A stretch of DNA of 44,388 bases from Alphaproteobacteria bacterium (GTDB lineage Bacteria > Pseudomonadota > Alphaproteobacteria > Micropepsales > Micropepsaceae): positions 1 to 44,388 of the forward strand of contig JAATGP010000063.1 of assembly GCA_015654635.1 (NCBI GenBank). Direction: 5' to 3'. A model generated the notes under the pieces. The model made no database searches. It was not told the origin of the DNA and saw only the letters and a program-made list of their open reading frames with translations. Both the position numbers and the translations under genes were made by a program. Shown in pieces: positions 27,128 to 36,436 of the stretch; within the stretch, counting starts at the first letter, position 1, and every line of letters begins with the position of its first letter.

Positions 27128-27152
27128 CTACACCAACCGAAGCTGGAACACC

Positions 27153-27728
27153 TTAGGGCTGGGTGGGAGCCGGAGCCGCTGCCGGAGCCTTCGCCTTGGC
27201 CTTGCTGAGTTCAACGAGAGCAGCATGCGCTTCGCTGAAACCATCGAGCGAGAACGCAAGATTAAAGTGGCGGCCATCGACCGTCACAATTTGGATCTGC
27301 CCCTTAGAAGCTTGAGCGATTTGAGCGATGACGTCCCCGCCCACAGCCGATTCCACATAGCAACCAAGCTGATCGCAACGGCGGAACTTGAGGACACCGG
27401 ACTTGTAGGGAGCGGCATCGATCACGAGCCCGTTCGCCAGCGCGACGCCGAGCGGCACGGAAATCTGCAAGATGTGGGCATCACGCGAAGGCATATAGGC
27501 GAGAAGGACGCCGAGCACGCGCTGGCCGCTCTTCTTGGCCACGCGCAATTCGATCATCTCGCAAGGCGATGGTGAGGCCACGGGATAGCAACGCACCGTC
27601 CAGTCCTTGAACTCCTTCACATCGCTCGGCTGCAGAGGCTTCTGGGCCTGTGGGGGGGCATCCTGCGCAAAGGCAGGGGCGGCGAGAAGAGCAGCCGCAA
27701 AGGCTACAGCAATACGAAACGATTTCAT
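27153..27728 (-). CDS. IalB-family exported protein
   Basis: IalB-family proteins are named from the Bartonella invasion locus but are widespread in alphaproteobacteria with unclear roles. This 191-residue copy has a signal peptide ending in APAFA before QDAPP. The family core follows: FKDWTVRCYPVASPSPCEM, the hydrophobic VLGVLLAYM, then RRCDQLGCYVE. Four cysteines could form two disulfides. An Ala/Pro-rich tail ends it. ATG 27728 has GGAG upstream and overlaps the previous stop as ATGA, so it is translated with the other IalB protein. Confidence 0.85.
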   Translation of the reverse strand: MKSFRIAVAFAAALLAAPAFAQDAPPQAQKPLQPSDVKEFKDWTVRCYPVASPSPCEMIELRVAKKSGQRVLGVLLAYMPSRDAHILQISVPLGVALANGLVIDAAPYKSGVLKFRRCDQLGCYVESAVGGDVIAQIAQASKGQIQIVTVDGRHFNLAFSLDGFSEAHAALVELSKAKAKAPAAAPAPTQP

Positions 27729-28348
27729 GACCACAGTCTCCACCACCAGGAGGAACGCTTTGCATCGAAGTTCTTGAAGGCCTTACGTGCATCCGTATAA
27801 CCCTTCGTCGAGAAGGGGAGCTGCACGGTCTTGCCGTCCAGACGCGCGACATTGACGGCCGCATCGTCGGTACCGGTCATCGACTTTTCCAGCGCTGCAT
27901 CGGCCGGAACTACAGCCAAACAACCGCCTTCAAGGCACGTTTTATAAGCATAGCTCTTGAGATCGTTGCCGAATTTAAGACCAACACCAGGGTCCAAGAG
28001 AACGCCCAGCGGGACATTGATGCCCAGCAGCGTCGTTTCCTTCTTATCCTTGGAGATTTCCTTGAACAGCACCAAGCTCGCAATCGCCTGACCTGTTTTG
28101 GAATCGACGATATCCTGCGTCATGCGGCAGTTGGCGTCTTTTTCTTTGCGTGCCGGGCAAATGAGGCGCCAGTCTTGATAAACCAGAACGCTCGCCACGT
28201 CAGGCGGGCCAGCAAGCACGCCGCGGCCAATCCAGCCCAGCAACGCGCCAATAATGAAGACACCCGCCCAAATCGCCGCGTGCTTGGCGATGGGAGGAAG
28301 CCCGTCAACGAAGCTCGTGCGCGTTGGCGGAGGAGACAGTTCGCTCAT
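27725..28348 (-). CDS. IalB-family protein with N-terminal membrane anchor
   Basis: The 207-residue protein has a proline-rich cytoplasmic start, then a membrane helix (AIWAGVFIIGALLGWIG, about 25-41) without a cleavage site, so it should be anchored and face the periplasm. The IalB-like core reads VYQDWRLICPARKEKDANC, then ETTLLGINVPLGVLLD, YKTCLEGGCLAVV, and KGYTDARKAF. The cysteine arrangement matches the neighbour. A Trp cluster, SSWWWRLWS, forms the C-terminus. It is the first gene of the pair. Confidence 0.85.
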   Translation of the reverse strand: MSELSPPPTRTSFVDGLPPIAKHAAIWAGVFIIGALLGWIGRGVLAGPPDVASVLVYQDWRLICPARKEKDANCRMTQDIVDSKTGQAIASLVLFKEISKDKKETTLLGINVPLGVLLDPGVGLKFGNDLKSYAYKTCLEGGCLAVVPADAALEKSMTGTDDAAVNVARLDGKTVQLPFSTKGYTDARKAFKNFDAKRSSWWWRLWS

Positions 28349-28515
28349 GGGGGTTCGCTTTGTTACGGTGGATCAAAAGGAAATGCGGTCGGCAAAAAAG
28401 CTGCTGTTGGCAAAACCGGAGCTTCGCGTAGCCCATATCTTGCCAAATTCTCAATGAAAATATTCGACATGTTGGTTGATGCGGCGAAATTGGGGCCATA
28501 GCGGGGGCCGCCAAA

Positions 28516-28532
28516 GAGCCTCGGGCAGGCTC
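28516..28532 (-). terminator. Hairpin just after the exopolysaccharide operon end
   Basis: GAGCCT/AGGCTC with a five-base loop follows the stop of the chain-length gene by two bases in the minus direction, then TTTGG. The T run is short, so termination may be weak. The remaining gap to the IalB genes (28349-28534) holds their promoter, which I could not define. Confidence 0.5.
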
Positions 28533-28534
28533 GC

Positions 28535-30673
28535 TTAACGCGCCAAAACCAAGCCTTTAACGGGGGCTGCCATGGCGCTCAACGCACGCAGCGCGGCTTC
28601 CAAAACCGGCTGTGGGCCCTTGGCTGCGGCATATAGGACCACGGTATCCGAGAGCCGTGCCAACACGGGCCAGAGGCCGGCCGTCAGCGGCGGTGCGGCA
28701 TCAATCAGTATAAGATCACAGTGTTGTTTCAAATGGTTGATGAGTTCAACGGTGCGCGGCTGGGGCCACAGGCTGGCGCTCGCAGATAGCAGAAAGACAG
28801 GCGAGCGGCGATCCTTCAAGAGCAGCGTGTTGAGGGGAACACCCTGCATGAAGCCCCCTACCCCTCCGTTGGGGGAGGCCGGAGCAAGCCGGCCCAGATC
28901 GGCATCCAAAATAATGGTGCGCAAGCCCCGCAAGGCCGCAATTCGGGCCAGCGACAAAACGGCGACAGATTTGCTGGCCTCGGCGGCGGGGGCAGTAATA
29001 GTCACCACGCGGGCCCGCTCTGCACGTGCCGGAAGGAGTCCCTCCAACAGCGTGTTCAGGGATCGGCCATAGGGCGAGGCTGGATTGTCGAGCAACCAAT
29101 CGGCCAAACGCAAATCGGCTGAGGCCGCCAGCTCGGCTAGTAGCGGGGGCATGGTGACCGGCGGTGGAGGGGGCGCAAAGCGGGATGCCCCTGCCGGGCT
29201 GGGTGCCAGAGGGTAGACCGAAGCCGCACGGGATGAGAAATCTGACTGCGCCATTGCCGGGCGCAAGGGCCGGCGGGGCTCGGCATACCGGGCTTCGGGC
29301 GAACTCACAGCTTGGCGCAGACCAAGCGGAGCGGGCGTGCCAAAACGCTCGAGCAGCAAGGCCACGAGAATGGCAAAGAGCAGGCCTGCCGGAATGGACG
29401 CGCCGACGAAGAGCGCACGATGCGGCCCGGAGGGCGCTGTGGGCACCGGCGCGGTCGATATAATCTGGGCCTCCGGAATCTGGATGTCGTCCTGGCCCTG
29501 TACCGCTCGCAGACGCTGGACAAACGATTCGTACATGGTGCGGGTCGATGCCAGATTGGCCTCCAGCGAACTCAGCTTGATGCGCGCCATATTGGCATCA
29601 CGCGCCTGACGGCCGACCTGGGCAAGGCTGGCATTGATCGAGGCCACATGTGCTTTGGCAATTTCAAGCTCGCTTTGCATCGAGCCCGCAATACCGTCGA
29701 CTTCGCGCTGAACTTTGGCACTGAGATCGCGCTTTTGATTACGAATGGCCTGCATCTTGGGGTGATTGGGCCCATAACGCGAAGCAAGATCGGCTTCCTG
29801 ACGGACCAGCTCGGCTTCTTGGCTACGCAAATCGCCGATCATCTTGGAGTTGACGACCTGGGTAACGTCTGCGGTATTGCCAGTCTTGGCCAGCGCCACC
29901 ACTTGGTCGTAGGCGGCCTTCTTCTCGGCAAGGTCTGACTGGGCGGTGACCAGCTGGGTATTGATCGCCATCAGCTGCTGATTGACCAGCGAATTGCCCG
30001 GTTGCGATTCCACCAAATCGTGCTCAGCCTTGTAGAGTTCAATGACACCTTCCTGCTGCTGCAACTGCTGCGAAAGCTGGTGCATACGATCGGTCAGCCA
30101 CTGCGCGGCCTGACGCGAGGCCGCCACTTTGGTGGCGACCATGTCTTGTGTGTAGATCTCCACCAGCGTGTTAGCGATCAGTGCCGCCTTTTGCGGGTCC
30201 TTCGAGGCGAAGGCGACTTCAATGGAGGTCGAAACCCCGAGCAAGGAAACATTCAGACGGCTGATAAAGGCGCTGACAATGGCATCGCGCGACGATCCTG
30301 ATAGCGCGCCCGCCCGTGGCCCGCTAAATTCGGGATCCGTTTCGAGATGCAGCCTGTCCACCACCTTGAGCGCGAGATCGCGCGAGGCCAGCACATGAAT
30401 CTGATTTTGTACCGAGGGCTGATCGGTCGGCAGCGCCGATAGCACCGAGGCCGCATCGGCCAAAGCGTTCTTGCGTTGGTCGAGCATGATGACGGCTGAG
30501 GTCGAATAGAGCGTCGGCAAGCTGATCATGACCGCCGCGGTCACCGCCACAAAAAGCAGGGCAATGCTGACGATCAGCCCTTTGCGCTTTCCCAACACAG
30601 CCAGAAAGTCGCCCAATCCGAAGTGGGCTTCGGGGGCGTCTGGCGCGGTCAATGTTGACTCGTGTGTGGACAT
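28535..30673 (-). CDS. Exopolysaccharide chain-length protein with degenerate BY-kinase domain
   Basis: This is a GumC/Wzc-like polysaccharide co-polymerase of the inner membrane. The first membrane helix is at 33-52. A large periplasmic part with coiled coil (QLSQQLQQQEGVIELYKAEH) follows. The second helix, near 415-443, sits behind the Pro-rich APVPTAPSGPHRALF typical of these proteins. A Pro-rich linker leads to a kinase-like ATPase domain from about residue 550. Its Walker A is degraded: TAPAAEASKSV replaces the Gly-rich GxGKS, so nucleotide binding is doubtful. The aspartate of ILDADLGRL and the Walker B-like LILIDAAPP remain. There is no C-terminal tyrosine cluster. It is the last gene of the exopolysaccharide operon. 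Confidence 0.88.
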   Translation of the reverse strand: MSTHESTLTAPDAPEAHFGLGDFLAVLGKRKGLIVSIALLFVAVTAAVMISLPTLYSTSAVIMLDQRKNALADAASVLSALPTDQPSVQNQIHVLASRDLALKVVDRLHLETDPEFSGPRAGALSGSSRDAIVSAFISRLNVSLLGVSTSIEVAFASKDPQKAALIANTLVEIYTQDMVATKVAASRQAAQWLTDRMHQLSQQLQQQEGVIELYKAEHDLVESQPGNSLVNQQLMAINTQLVTAQSDLAEKKAAYDQVVALAKTGNTADVTQVVNSKMIGDLRSQEAELVRQEADLASRYGPNHPKMQAIRNQKRDLSAKVQREVDGIAGSMQSELEIAKAHVASINASLAQVGRQARDANMARIKLSSLEANLASTRTMYESFVQRLRAVQGQDDIQIPEAQIISTAPVPTAPSGPHRALFVGASIPAGLLFAILVALLLERFGTPAPLGLRQAVSSPEARYAEPRRPLRPAMAQSDFSSRAASVYPLAPSPAGASRFAPPPPPVTMPPLLAELAASADLRLADWLLDNPASPYGRSLNTLLEGLLPARAERARVVTITAPAAEASKSVAVLSLARIAALRGLRTIILDADLGRLAPASPNGGVGGFMQGVPLNTLLLKDRRSPVFLLSASASLWPQPRTVELINHLKQHCDLILIDAAPPLTAGLWPVLARLSDTVVLYAAAKGPQPVLEAALRALSAMAAPVKGLVLAR

Positions 30674-30759
30674 ATATTCTTCAGCCTGCCCCTTGGTTTA
30701 GCCAAAGAGCGCTGAGGATTGGTTAACACTCGGAAAAGTCGTTGGCCCGCAGGCGCCGA

Positions 30760-31935
30760 CTAGGCGCGGCGGCGCAGGATTGGCGGCCCATCATCTGGGC
30801 GGCCAAATAGCTCGATGAATGCCGTGGTTCCGACGTCCGGCATACTATCCCCGGCGGTGGCGTTGAGGACGCCGGGATCATCCCAGGGAACATCCCGAAA
30901 GACCGCAGGAGGGAGTGTTCCGGCTGTCAGCAGCTGCGGAAACAAAGCGATTTGGCGCGCTGAGGTGACCGGCAGGCGTTCGGGCACACCCATCAAGCAA
31001 GCGGGCAAATCGGCTTCGAGCGGCAGGTGACAGATTTGTGTGGCACGCGGATTGATCTCAATGAGATGGGGTACGCCATCGCGATCCCGCATGAAATCGA
31101 GGCCATGAAGACCGCTCAAAGAAAAGCGGGCGGCAATCTTCTTCGCGGCCTCGTCCATGGCGCTACAGCGAAGGCGGCTCATCAGGCTGGCCGGGCCAGT
31201 CCCCCCCTTCCAGGATTCCACATCCATGTGCAGCGCACCCAGGACCTTGCCATTGCGGGCAGCAAAGACCGTGGTGGCGGGCTTGCCCTCGACCAGCGCC
31301 TGAACATTGACTTGCGCGGGGTGCGGATGGCGCGCCGCATGCAGAAAATGGCTGTCCTTGCGCAGGATGGCGCGGGCCACGCTGCGCCAGCGCGGCGGTG
31401 GCGTGTTTAGGGCCGAGAAGGCACGTTCAGCCTCAGCGAGGCTGGCGACAAAGCGTACGCCCTCCCCTCCCCAGCTGGCATCGGATTTCATGACGCAAGG
31501 AAGGCCAACCTCGCTGAGAAGCTGCGGCAGAGCCGTGCGATCCGGCACCGCGAGCGTCAAGGGCGCGACAATCCCCTCCTGGCGGGCTGCGGCGATAGAG
31601 GGCGCGCGTGCCACAAGGGTGGCATAACCCTCCAGTGGCCCCAGTGAAGGCTGCAGGAGGGCAGCAAAGGGCTTCAGCGACAGCAGCAGCAGGAGAGCCC
31701 GGTCGTCACAAGGAATAATATGGTCGGGCTCGGCAGCAATGATGGCGGCAGCCACAGAACGGGCTCCATCCAGAGCCTTGTAGGTGTACCCAGCGCTCAG
31801 ATAACGGCTGGAAGCCAGCATATGCCCACGCGGAAACACTGCCGCGACTTCCGCGCCGAGATTGGCAAAGGCGCCAGCCAAGCGGGCCGCCGAGGGCCAT
31901 TGTACTGTGGTTACAAGCAGTATTTTCGTGCGCAT
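30760..31935 (-). CDS. ATP-grasp enzyme of the exopolysaccharide locus
   Basis: The 391-residue protein has an N-terminal Rossmann-like half (MRTKILLVTTVQWPSAARLA) and an ATP-grasp domain. Signature pieces are the lysine in CVMKSDASWGGEGVRF (about 150) and GLDFMRDRDG followed by LIEINPRATQ (about 295-315), which bind Mg-ATP. Such enzymes join a carboxylate to an amine or thiol through an acyl-phosphate. Inside this glycosyltransferase cluster it could attach an amino acid or other acid to the sugar chain, but the substrate is unknown. It begins 52 bases after the GT2 stop and is probably in the same operon. Confidence 0.85.
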   Translation of the reverse strand: MRTKILLVTTVQWPSAARLAGAFANLGAEVAAVFPRGHMLASSRYLSAGYTYKALDGARSVAAAIIAAEPDHIIPCDDRALLLLLSLKPFAALLQPSLGPLEGYATLVARAPSIAAARQEGIVAPLTLAVPDRTALPQLLSEVGLPCVMKSDASWGGEGVRFVASLAEAERAFSALNTPPPRWRSVARAILRKDSHFLHAARHPHPAQVNVQALVEGKPATTVFAARNGKVLGALHMDVESWKGGTGPASLMSRLRCSAMDEAAKKIAARFSLSGLHGLDFMRDRDGVPHLIEINPRATQICHLPLEADLPACLMGVPERLPVTSARQIALFPQLLTAGTLPPAVFRDVPWDDPGVLNATAGDSMPDVGTTAFIELFGRPDDGPPILRRRA

Positions 31936-31987
31936 CCCCCAACACTAGGCCGCACAGAGTCAACACCCGGTGAACGAACGAGAACCG

Positions 31988-32914
31988 TCAGACCTTGGCG
32001 CTCGCGTCCCAAAGGCGGCCGAACAGCGCAATGGCGTAGTCGGCGACCCGGCGATAAATGCCATCGCGCAAGAAAATCTGCAGGAAAACGATGACTGCCA
32101 GAGAGGGGTGGTAGCAGCCGCGAGAGACGGCATCAAAATAGAGCTTCAAGGCCGCGCGCCGGTCGCTCACCGCCACATACTTCGCATAAGCCCAGCCGAG
32201 ACAGCCGTAATAGGCCTTCTCGGCAATGAGGGGCCGGAGGCCATCGATCCAGCCCTTCATGCTTTCGCAGCGCCTTCCGGCAGAAAGTCGATTCGGATCG
32301 GCCCAATCGCGCCAGATCATGCCGGGATCCGTGGCCATGACAAAACGGGCGCCCGCGAGCGCAGCCCGGATGGCAAAATCGGTATCCTCTGCGGCGGGAA
32401 GATTCACGTCGAAACGGATGCGGCGGGCCATCTCAGCCGGCACCACGATCGTCGAGGTGGCCAGAAAGCCGCGATCGCAGAGCAGATAAGTGCTCATATC
32501 CTCGCCCTTGCGGATAGCCCGCGGCGGCTTGAGCAAGGTCAGGCCTTTGCCGCGATCCACGATGAAGCGCGAATAGGCGCCCAGATTTTCCGTGTTTTCG
32601 AGTAAAGCCCGCATATCGGCGAGATGGTGCGGCAGGAATTGATCGTCGGAATCCAGAAAGGCGATGAACATGCCGTGCGCCCGGTCAATGCCGGTGTTGC
32701 GGGCTGCCCCGCCGCCGCCATTGGGCTGGCGGATATAGACGAGGCGGGGATCGCCGAGCTGGCGCAGCACCGTCTCAGGATCGTCCTTGGAACCATCGTC
32801 GACCACGATGATTTCAAAATCCTGCTCGGTCTGGGCCAGAACCGATTGCAACGTCGCGGCCAAGAGATGGGCGCGATTGTAGACCGGAACCACAACCGAA
32901 AAGAACGGCGTCAT
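31988..32914 (-). CDS. Family 2 glycosyltransferase
   Basis: This is a GT-A fold transferase adding a sugar to the lipid-linked repeat unit on the cytoplasmic side. It has SVVVPVYNRAHLL, IIVVDDGSKDDPE, the sugar-nucleotide site GGGGAARNTGIDRA, and the metal-binding FLDSDDQF (DxD type). AAEDTDFAIRAALAG is the probable catalytic-base region. The 308-residue length is normal. The start overlaps the polymerase stop as ATGA at 32911-32914. Donor and acceptor sugars cannot be predicted. Confidence 0.9.
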   Translation of the reverse strand: MTPFFSVVVPVYNRAHLLAATLQSVLAQTEQDFEIIVVDDGSKDDPETVLRQLGDPRLVYIRQPNGGGGAARNTGIDRAHGMFIAFLDSDDQFLPHHLADMRALLENTENLGAYSRFIVDRGKGLTLLKPPRAIRKGEDMSTYLLCDRGFLATSTIVVPAEMARRIRFDVNLPAAEDTDFAIRAALAGARFVMATDPGMIWRDWADPNRLSAGRRCESMKGWIDGLRPLIAEKAYYGCLGWAYAKYVAVSDRRAALKLYFDAVSRGCYHPSLAVIVFLQIFLRDGIYRRVADYAIALFGRLWDASAKV

Positions 32915-34194
32915 CGCGTCGTCCCCTCCATATGGCGGAGCATGGCAAGCATCAGCAAAAAGCCGACCCAGGTCACGCCATCGCCTTCGAGAAAATCGGT
33001 TTCCATCAGATTGTGAAGGACGAAAAAGACAAAGAGCGAAAACAGCAACGCCTTCAGCCCAATGTCACCGCGCCGCCAATAGGACGCCGCCGGCACCACC
33101 AAAAGCGCGACAAAGGCCAGCACAAAACCGACCCCACCCACAGTCACCAAGAGCTGCAGATAGCCGTTGTGGCCATTGCTCGCCCCGATCACCCAGCCAC
33201 CGATATAGGGCGCAAGTGGTGAATCCTTACCGGTCCCAGCAAAGGTGCCGAAGCCGGAACCCAGAATCGGATGATCGCGGATATGGGCGATTTCGGCGTT
33301 CCAAATCTCCGTCCGGCCGGTGAATTGGGTGGGGTCCTCCAAGAGGCGGGCAATCGCCGCTTGATCGGCCAGCACAAAAACAGCTCCGGCAACAACGAGA
33401 AGCCCCACAGCGACAAGAGCAATGGTGCGGTCGATTTCCTGGCGCCAAGCGATGCGATAGATCGCACCTGCAACAATCGCCACGGCCAACAGCCCCAACG
33501 ACGACTTGGAATGGGTGCCGATGAGAAAAACCATGGATAGCCCTACGACGGCGAAGTCGAAGAGCTTGGCCCAAAAGCGGCGTGCGGGCATGAACAAGAA
33601 GACCAGCGCCGTTATTGCCGCCACCGAGCCAGCGATGTTTTTGTGACCGTAAATGCCGCGCCAATTGCCGACCAATTGGGGATCGAGTTCGCCGAAAGGA
33701 TGCACCGCTGCGGGCACGAATTTGACCGAAACAAGATTGATCACGAGAACGGCCAAGAGAACCCAGCGCCATAAGACAAGGCTCCGCTCCGTTCCCACCG
33801 TCTCGACACTGAGAAAGGCCGAAACCACCAGTACCGTGGCGAGCCCTGCCCTGCGGATGGTGACGACTGGCTCCGGGGACCACAACGCACTGGCCACGCA
33901 CCATGCCAGTAACCCTAACAAAACAAGCGGCAGCGCTGAAAAAATCTTGCTCCCACGCTGACGCATCGCGGCAAAGACGAGCAGGGCGAAAACGGCGAGG
34001 TAGCAAATTTGGCGCAGGCTGTCGCCCGCCCCCGTCTGTACCACCGTCCCCACCTCGGCCTCGAGCGGCGCGGATTTGAACGGCGTGATGCCGATAAAGG
34101 CGAGCAATAGAAAGCCAACAAACAGCGTTTCCCCAATCCAGCGCCGTTCACTGCTGCGCGGCGTGGCTGAAGGATGGAAAACGTCACTCGTCAT
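32911..34194 (-). CDS. O-antigen-ligase-like polymerase (Wzy/WaaL family)
   Basis: The 427-residue inner membrane protein has about ten hydrophobic helices and the O-antigen ligase domain. The periplasmic motif GRTEIWNAEIAHIRDHP precedes GSGFGTF, and HNGYLQLLVTVGG follows. In this locus, beside a flippase and a chain-length protein, it most likely polymerises exported repeat units (Wzy role) rather than ligating to lipid A. The start overlaps the end of the next upstream GT2 gene by 11 bases. Confidence 0.88.
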   Translation of the reverse strand: MTSDVFHPSATPRSSERRWIGETLFVGFLLLAFIGITPFKSAPLEAEVGTVVQTGAGDSLRQICYLAVFALLVFAAMRQRGSKIFSALPLVLLGLLAWCVASALWSPEPVVTIRRAGLATVLVVSAFLSVETVGTERSLVLWRWVLLAVLVINLVSVKFVPAAVHPFGELDPQLVGNWRGIYGHKNIAGSVAAITALVFLFMPARRFWAKLFDFAVVGLSMVFLIGTHSKSSLGLLAVAIVAGAIYRIAWRQEIDRTIALVAVGLLVVAGAVFVLADQAAIARLLEDPTQFTGRTEIWNAEIAHIRDHPILGSGFGTFAGTGKDSPLAPYIGGWVIGASNGHNGYLQLLVTVGGVGFVLAFVALLVVPAASYWRRGDIGLKALLFSLFVFFVLHNLMETDFLEGDGVTWVGFLLMLAMLRHMEGTTR

Positions 34195-35134
34195 GGGTCA
34201 CCGCATAGGCCCGATGGGTAACACCGGCGAGCGCGGCAAGTTTGCCCGCATTGCGAAAGACGCGGCGCCAGATATCGGCGGCCCGGTGCGGGCTTGTCAG
34301 CATGACAAGACCGAAAAGCGGCATAGCCAGAAGGGCGGCGGTGATCTTGCCATATTCCTTGAGCCGCATCCTGAGACTGGGGCGGTATTTGAGGAAGATG
34401 CGCATCTCGGTATTGCCGATGCTGTAGGCGCGCTTAAACACCCAGGCGAGGCTCTGGCGCAGCGCCGGAACGATGGTATAGGCGAGCCCCGCGTCAGCCC
34501 AGGCGAAGTGGCCGCCCGCGGCTTTCACGCGCTCAAAAAAATCGCGATCCTCGCCGCCGGTAAGGGCGAAGGCCGGATCGAACCAAGGCGCCGTCAGGCA
34601 GTCGAGACAGCTGCGCGCGATGAGGATATTGCCCGCCCCTTCCAGCATCGCCGTCGGCCCGGTCGGGCGGCGCATCGAGCTGACGCCATCGAAACCGGGC
34701 TCAAAAACGGCTGCGCCATCGGCACGCTCGAATAGGATCGAACCCTCGACCACATCGGCCTTGGTCTGTTTCTGAACGGCCAGGAGTGCCTCCAGCCATT
34801 GCGGTGCAGGCCATTCGTCGTCATCCAGCATGGCCACAAAAGCTGCACCGGGATAGCCCAGGGCACGCGAAACCAGCGCATTGCGCACCTGCGCGATACC
34901 GCGCTCCTCAGCAATGATGGGATCAAGCGGCCAGCGATAGTGACTGGAGATCTCGCGGCAGAGATCGTAGCCAGCGTGGCTGACAGCATCGTTGTCGGCG
35001 ACCACCACGATAATCTGGGCCGTGGTCTCAAGCTTTTCCAGCGCATCGAGCAAGCGCTTCAAGGATTGCGGGCGGCGGAAGGTCGGGATGGCAACCACCA
35101 CTTCCGTGACGGCACTCGAAAGGGGTTCAAGCAT
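34184..35134 (-). CDS. Family 2 glycosyltransferase
   Basis: The 316-residue protein has EVVVAIPTFRRPQSLKRLL, IIVVVADNDA, GIAQVRNALVSRA, and the metal-binding AMLDDDEWPAPQW. GGEDRDFFERVKAAGG is the likely acceptor/base region. The C-terminal 60 residues contain a weak hydrophobic stretch (ALLAMPLFGLVMLTS) that could touch the membrane. It overlaps the flippase stop by 8 bases and the polymerase start by 11, showing tight coupling. Confidence 0.9.
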   Translation of the reverse strand: MLEPLSSAVTEVVVAIPTFRRPQSLKRLLDALEKLETTAQIIVVVADNDAVSHAGYDLCREISSHYRWPLDPIIAEERGIAQVRNALVSRALGYPGAAFVAMLDDDEWPAPQWLEALLAVQKQTKADVVEGSILFERADGAAVFEPGFDGVSSMRRPTGPTAMLEGAGNILIARSCLDCLTAPWFDPAFALTGGEDRDFFERVKAAGGHFAWADAGLAYTIVPALRQSLAWVFKRAYSIGNTEMRIFLKYRPSLRMRLKEYGKITAALLAMPLFGLVMLTSPHRAADIWRRVFRNAGKLAALAGVTHRAYAVTHDE

Positions 35135-36410
35135 TGGCCTCAGCCCTCCAGCGCCGATTGATCGGGTAGAGCATCACCAGCATCACGACTTCGCCCGCGG
35201 CAACGCCGCCGAGCGCATAAATCGGGCCCGCGACCAAGAGTAATAGGAGCGTGACGACAAGAGCGGCAGCACCAGAAACACCGCTAATCCAAGCCAGCTT
35301 CGAATAAGCGCCTGTCGCCATCACAAATACCGATTCAGGCGTGCGCACAGCCCTGAGCGCCGTAATCACGGTCCAAAAGGCGAGCACAATCCAGACATCA
35401 CCCACGGCGTAATGCTTGAGCAGAAGATGGGGTACGAAGAGCACGAGCAGGACCGCCAAAAGGACTGTTCCGGCCAAGACTGCACCGGCTGCCGTTCGAA
35501 ATTCGTTAACCACACGAAAGGCACCCCGAACGTCCCTTGCGGCAAGCTTTTTCGTCATCAACGGCTGATCGATATCCGGCAAAGCGCCCAGCACCAGCGC
35601 AGCTGGGCGCATGAACAGGGCGCCCAGTGCCAGAAGCCCGAAAGCCCCCGGGCCGCACAAAAACGTCACCAGATAGGCATGGCAATTGACCGCCACTTCC
35701 GTGAGGACGACGCCTAACAGGGACCAGCGTGTCACTTGCTGCCACATGGCGCGATAACCAGCCAACCCCGGTGTGCGCAATGCCACTACAAGGCCGCCAC
35801 CAAAATCCCGCCCGAAGGGCAGAAGCGCGATAAGTGTTGCCGCCACCAGCATCGCCGCCACATGGACCAAGGTGAAGTCGCCGCAGAAGGCCAGCAGACC
35901 CAGCCCCGCGATCAAGCTGATGGCATAGAGAACGTCAGACCCGGCGGCCCTTTCAATGCGGCCCAACACATTGGCATGGATGCGGGAAAAGGCTCGCAGC
36001 GTATAGCTCGCGCCGTAGAGGCCAAACAAAATGGCAGCGACGCCGGTCGCACCGGTTAAAGCCATCAGCGACGCCACCACCAGCCCCGCCAGCAAACTGA
36101 CCACGAAGCTTGCCTTTTGTAGCGTGACAAGCTCGGCTTGGGCGGTGATCGCATCCTTGCCGCGCGTCATCGCAGCGGGTGCCCCCAGCATGGCGCCCGT
36201 GGCCGAAAGGCAAAATGGCACGACGACGAGAAGAAAGGAGAAATGGCCGAAATCAGCCGGGCGGAGCAGCCGCAGGAACAGCACCGAGGCAATGAAATGG
36301 GCCCCCGATACTGCGATCGGCCCCAGCGAGGTCAGCCCATAGCGATAGGCCGAGGGGAGCACCGCAGCGATCCAAGGCGCCCCCTTGGCGGTATTTCCCA
36401 TTGCTGACAT
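35127..36410 (-). CDS. Wzx-type lipid-linked oligosaccharide flippase
   Basis: The 427-residue protein has 12 or more hydrophobic segments of the MATE/MOP flippase type, beginning near YGLTSLGPIAVSGAHFIASV, with RLLRPADFGHFSFLLV, the usual loop after the first helices. It should move the undecaprenyl-linked repeat unit to the periplasmic side. The start ATG 36410 has an AGGG-like ribosome site; ATG 36401 is an alternative. It lies 26 bases after the WecG-type gene. Confidence 0.87.
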   Translation of the reverse strand: MSAMGNTAKGAPWIAAVLPSAYRYGLTSLGPIAVSGAHFIASVLFLRLLRPADFGHFSFLLVVVPFCLSATGAMLGAPAAMTRGKDAITAQAELVTLQKASFVVSLLAGLVVASLMALTGATGVAAILFGLYGASYTLRAFSRIHANVLGRIERAAGSDVLYAISLIAGLGLLAFCGDFTLVHVAAMLVAATLIALLPFGRDFGGGLVVALRTPGLAGYRAMWQQVTRWSLLGVVLTEVAVNCHAYLVTFLCGPGAFGLLALGALFMRPAALVLGALPDIDQPLMTKKLAARDVRGAFRVVNEFRTAAGAVLAGTVLLAVLLVLFVPHLLLKHYAVGDVWIVLAFWTVITALRAVRTPESVFVMATGAYSKLAWISGVSGAAALVVTLLLLLVAGPIYALGGVAAGEVVMLVMLYPINRRWRAEANA

Positions 36411-36436
36411 GCGAGCGCCCTATCGGTTGATAGGTA

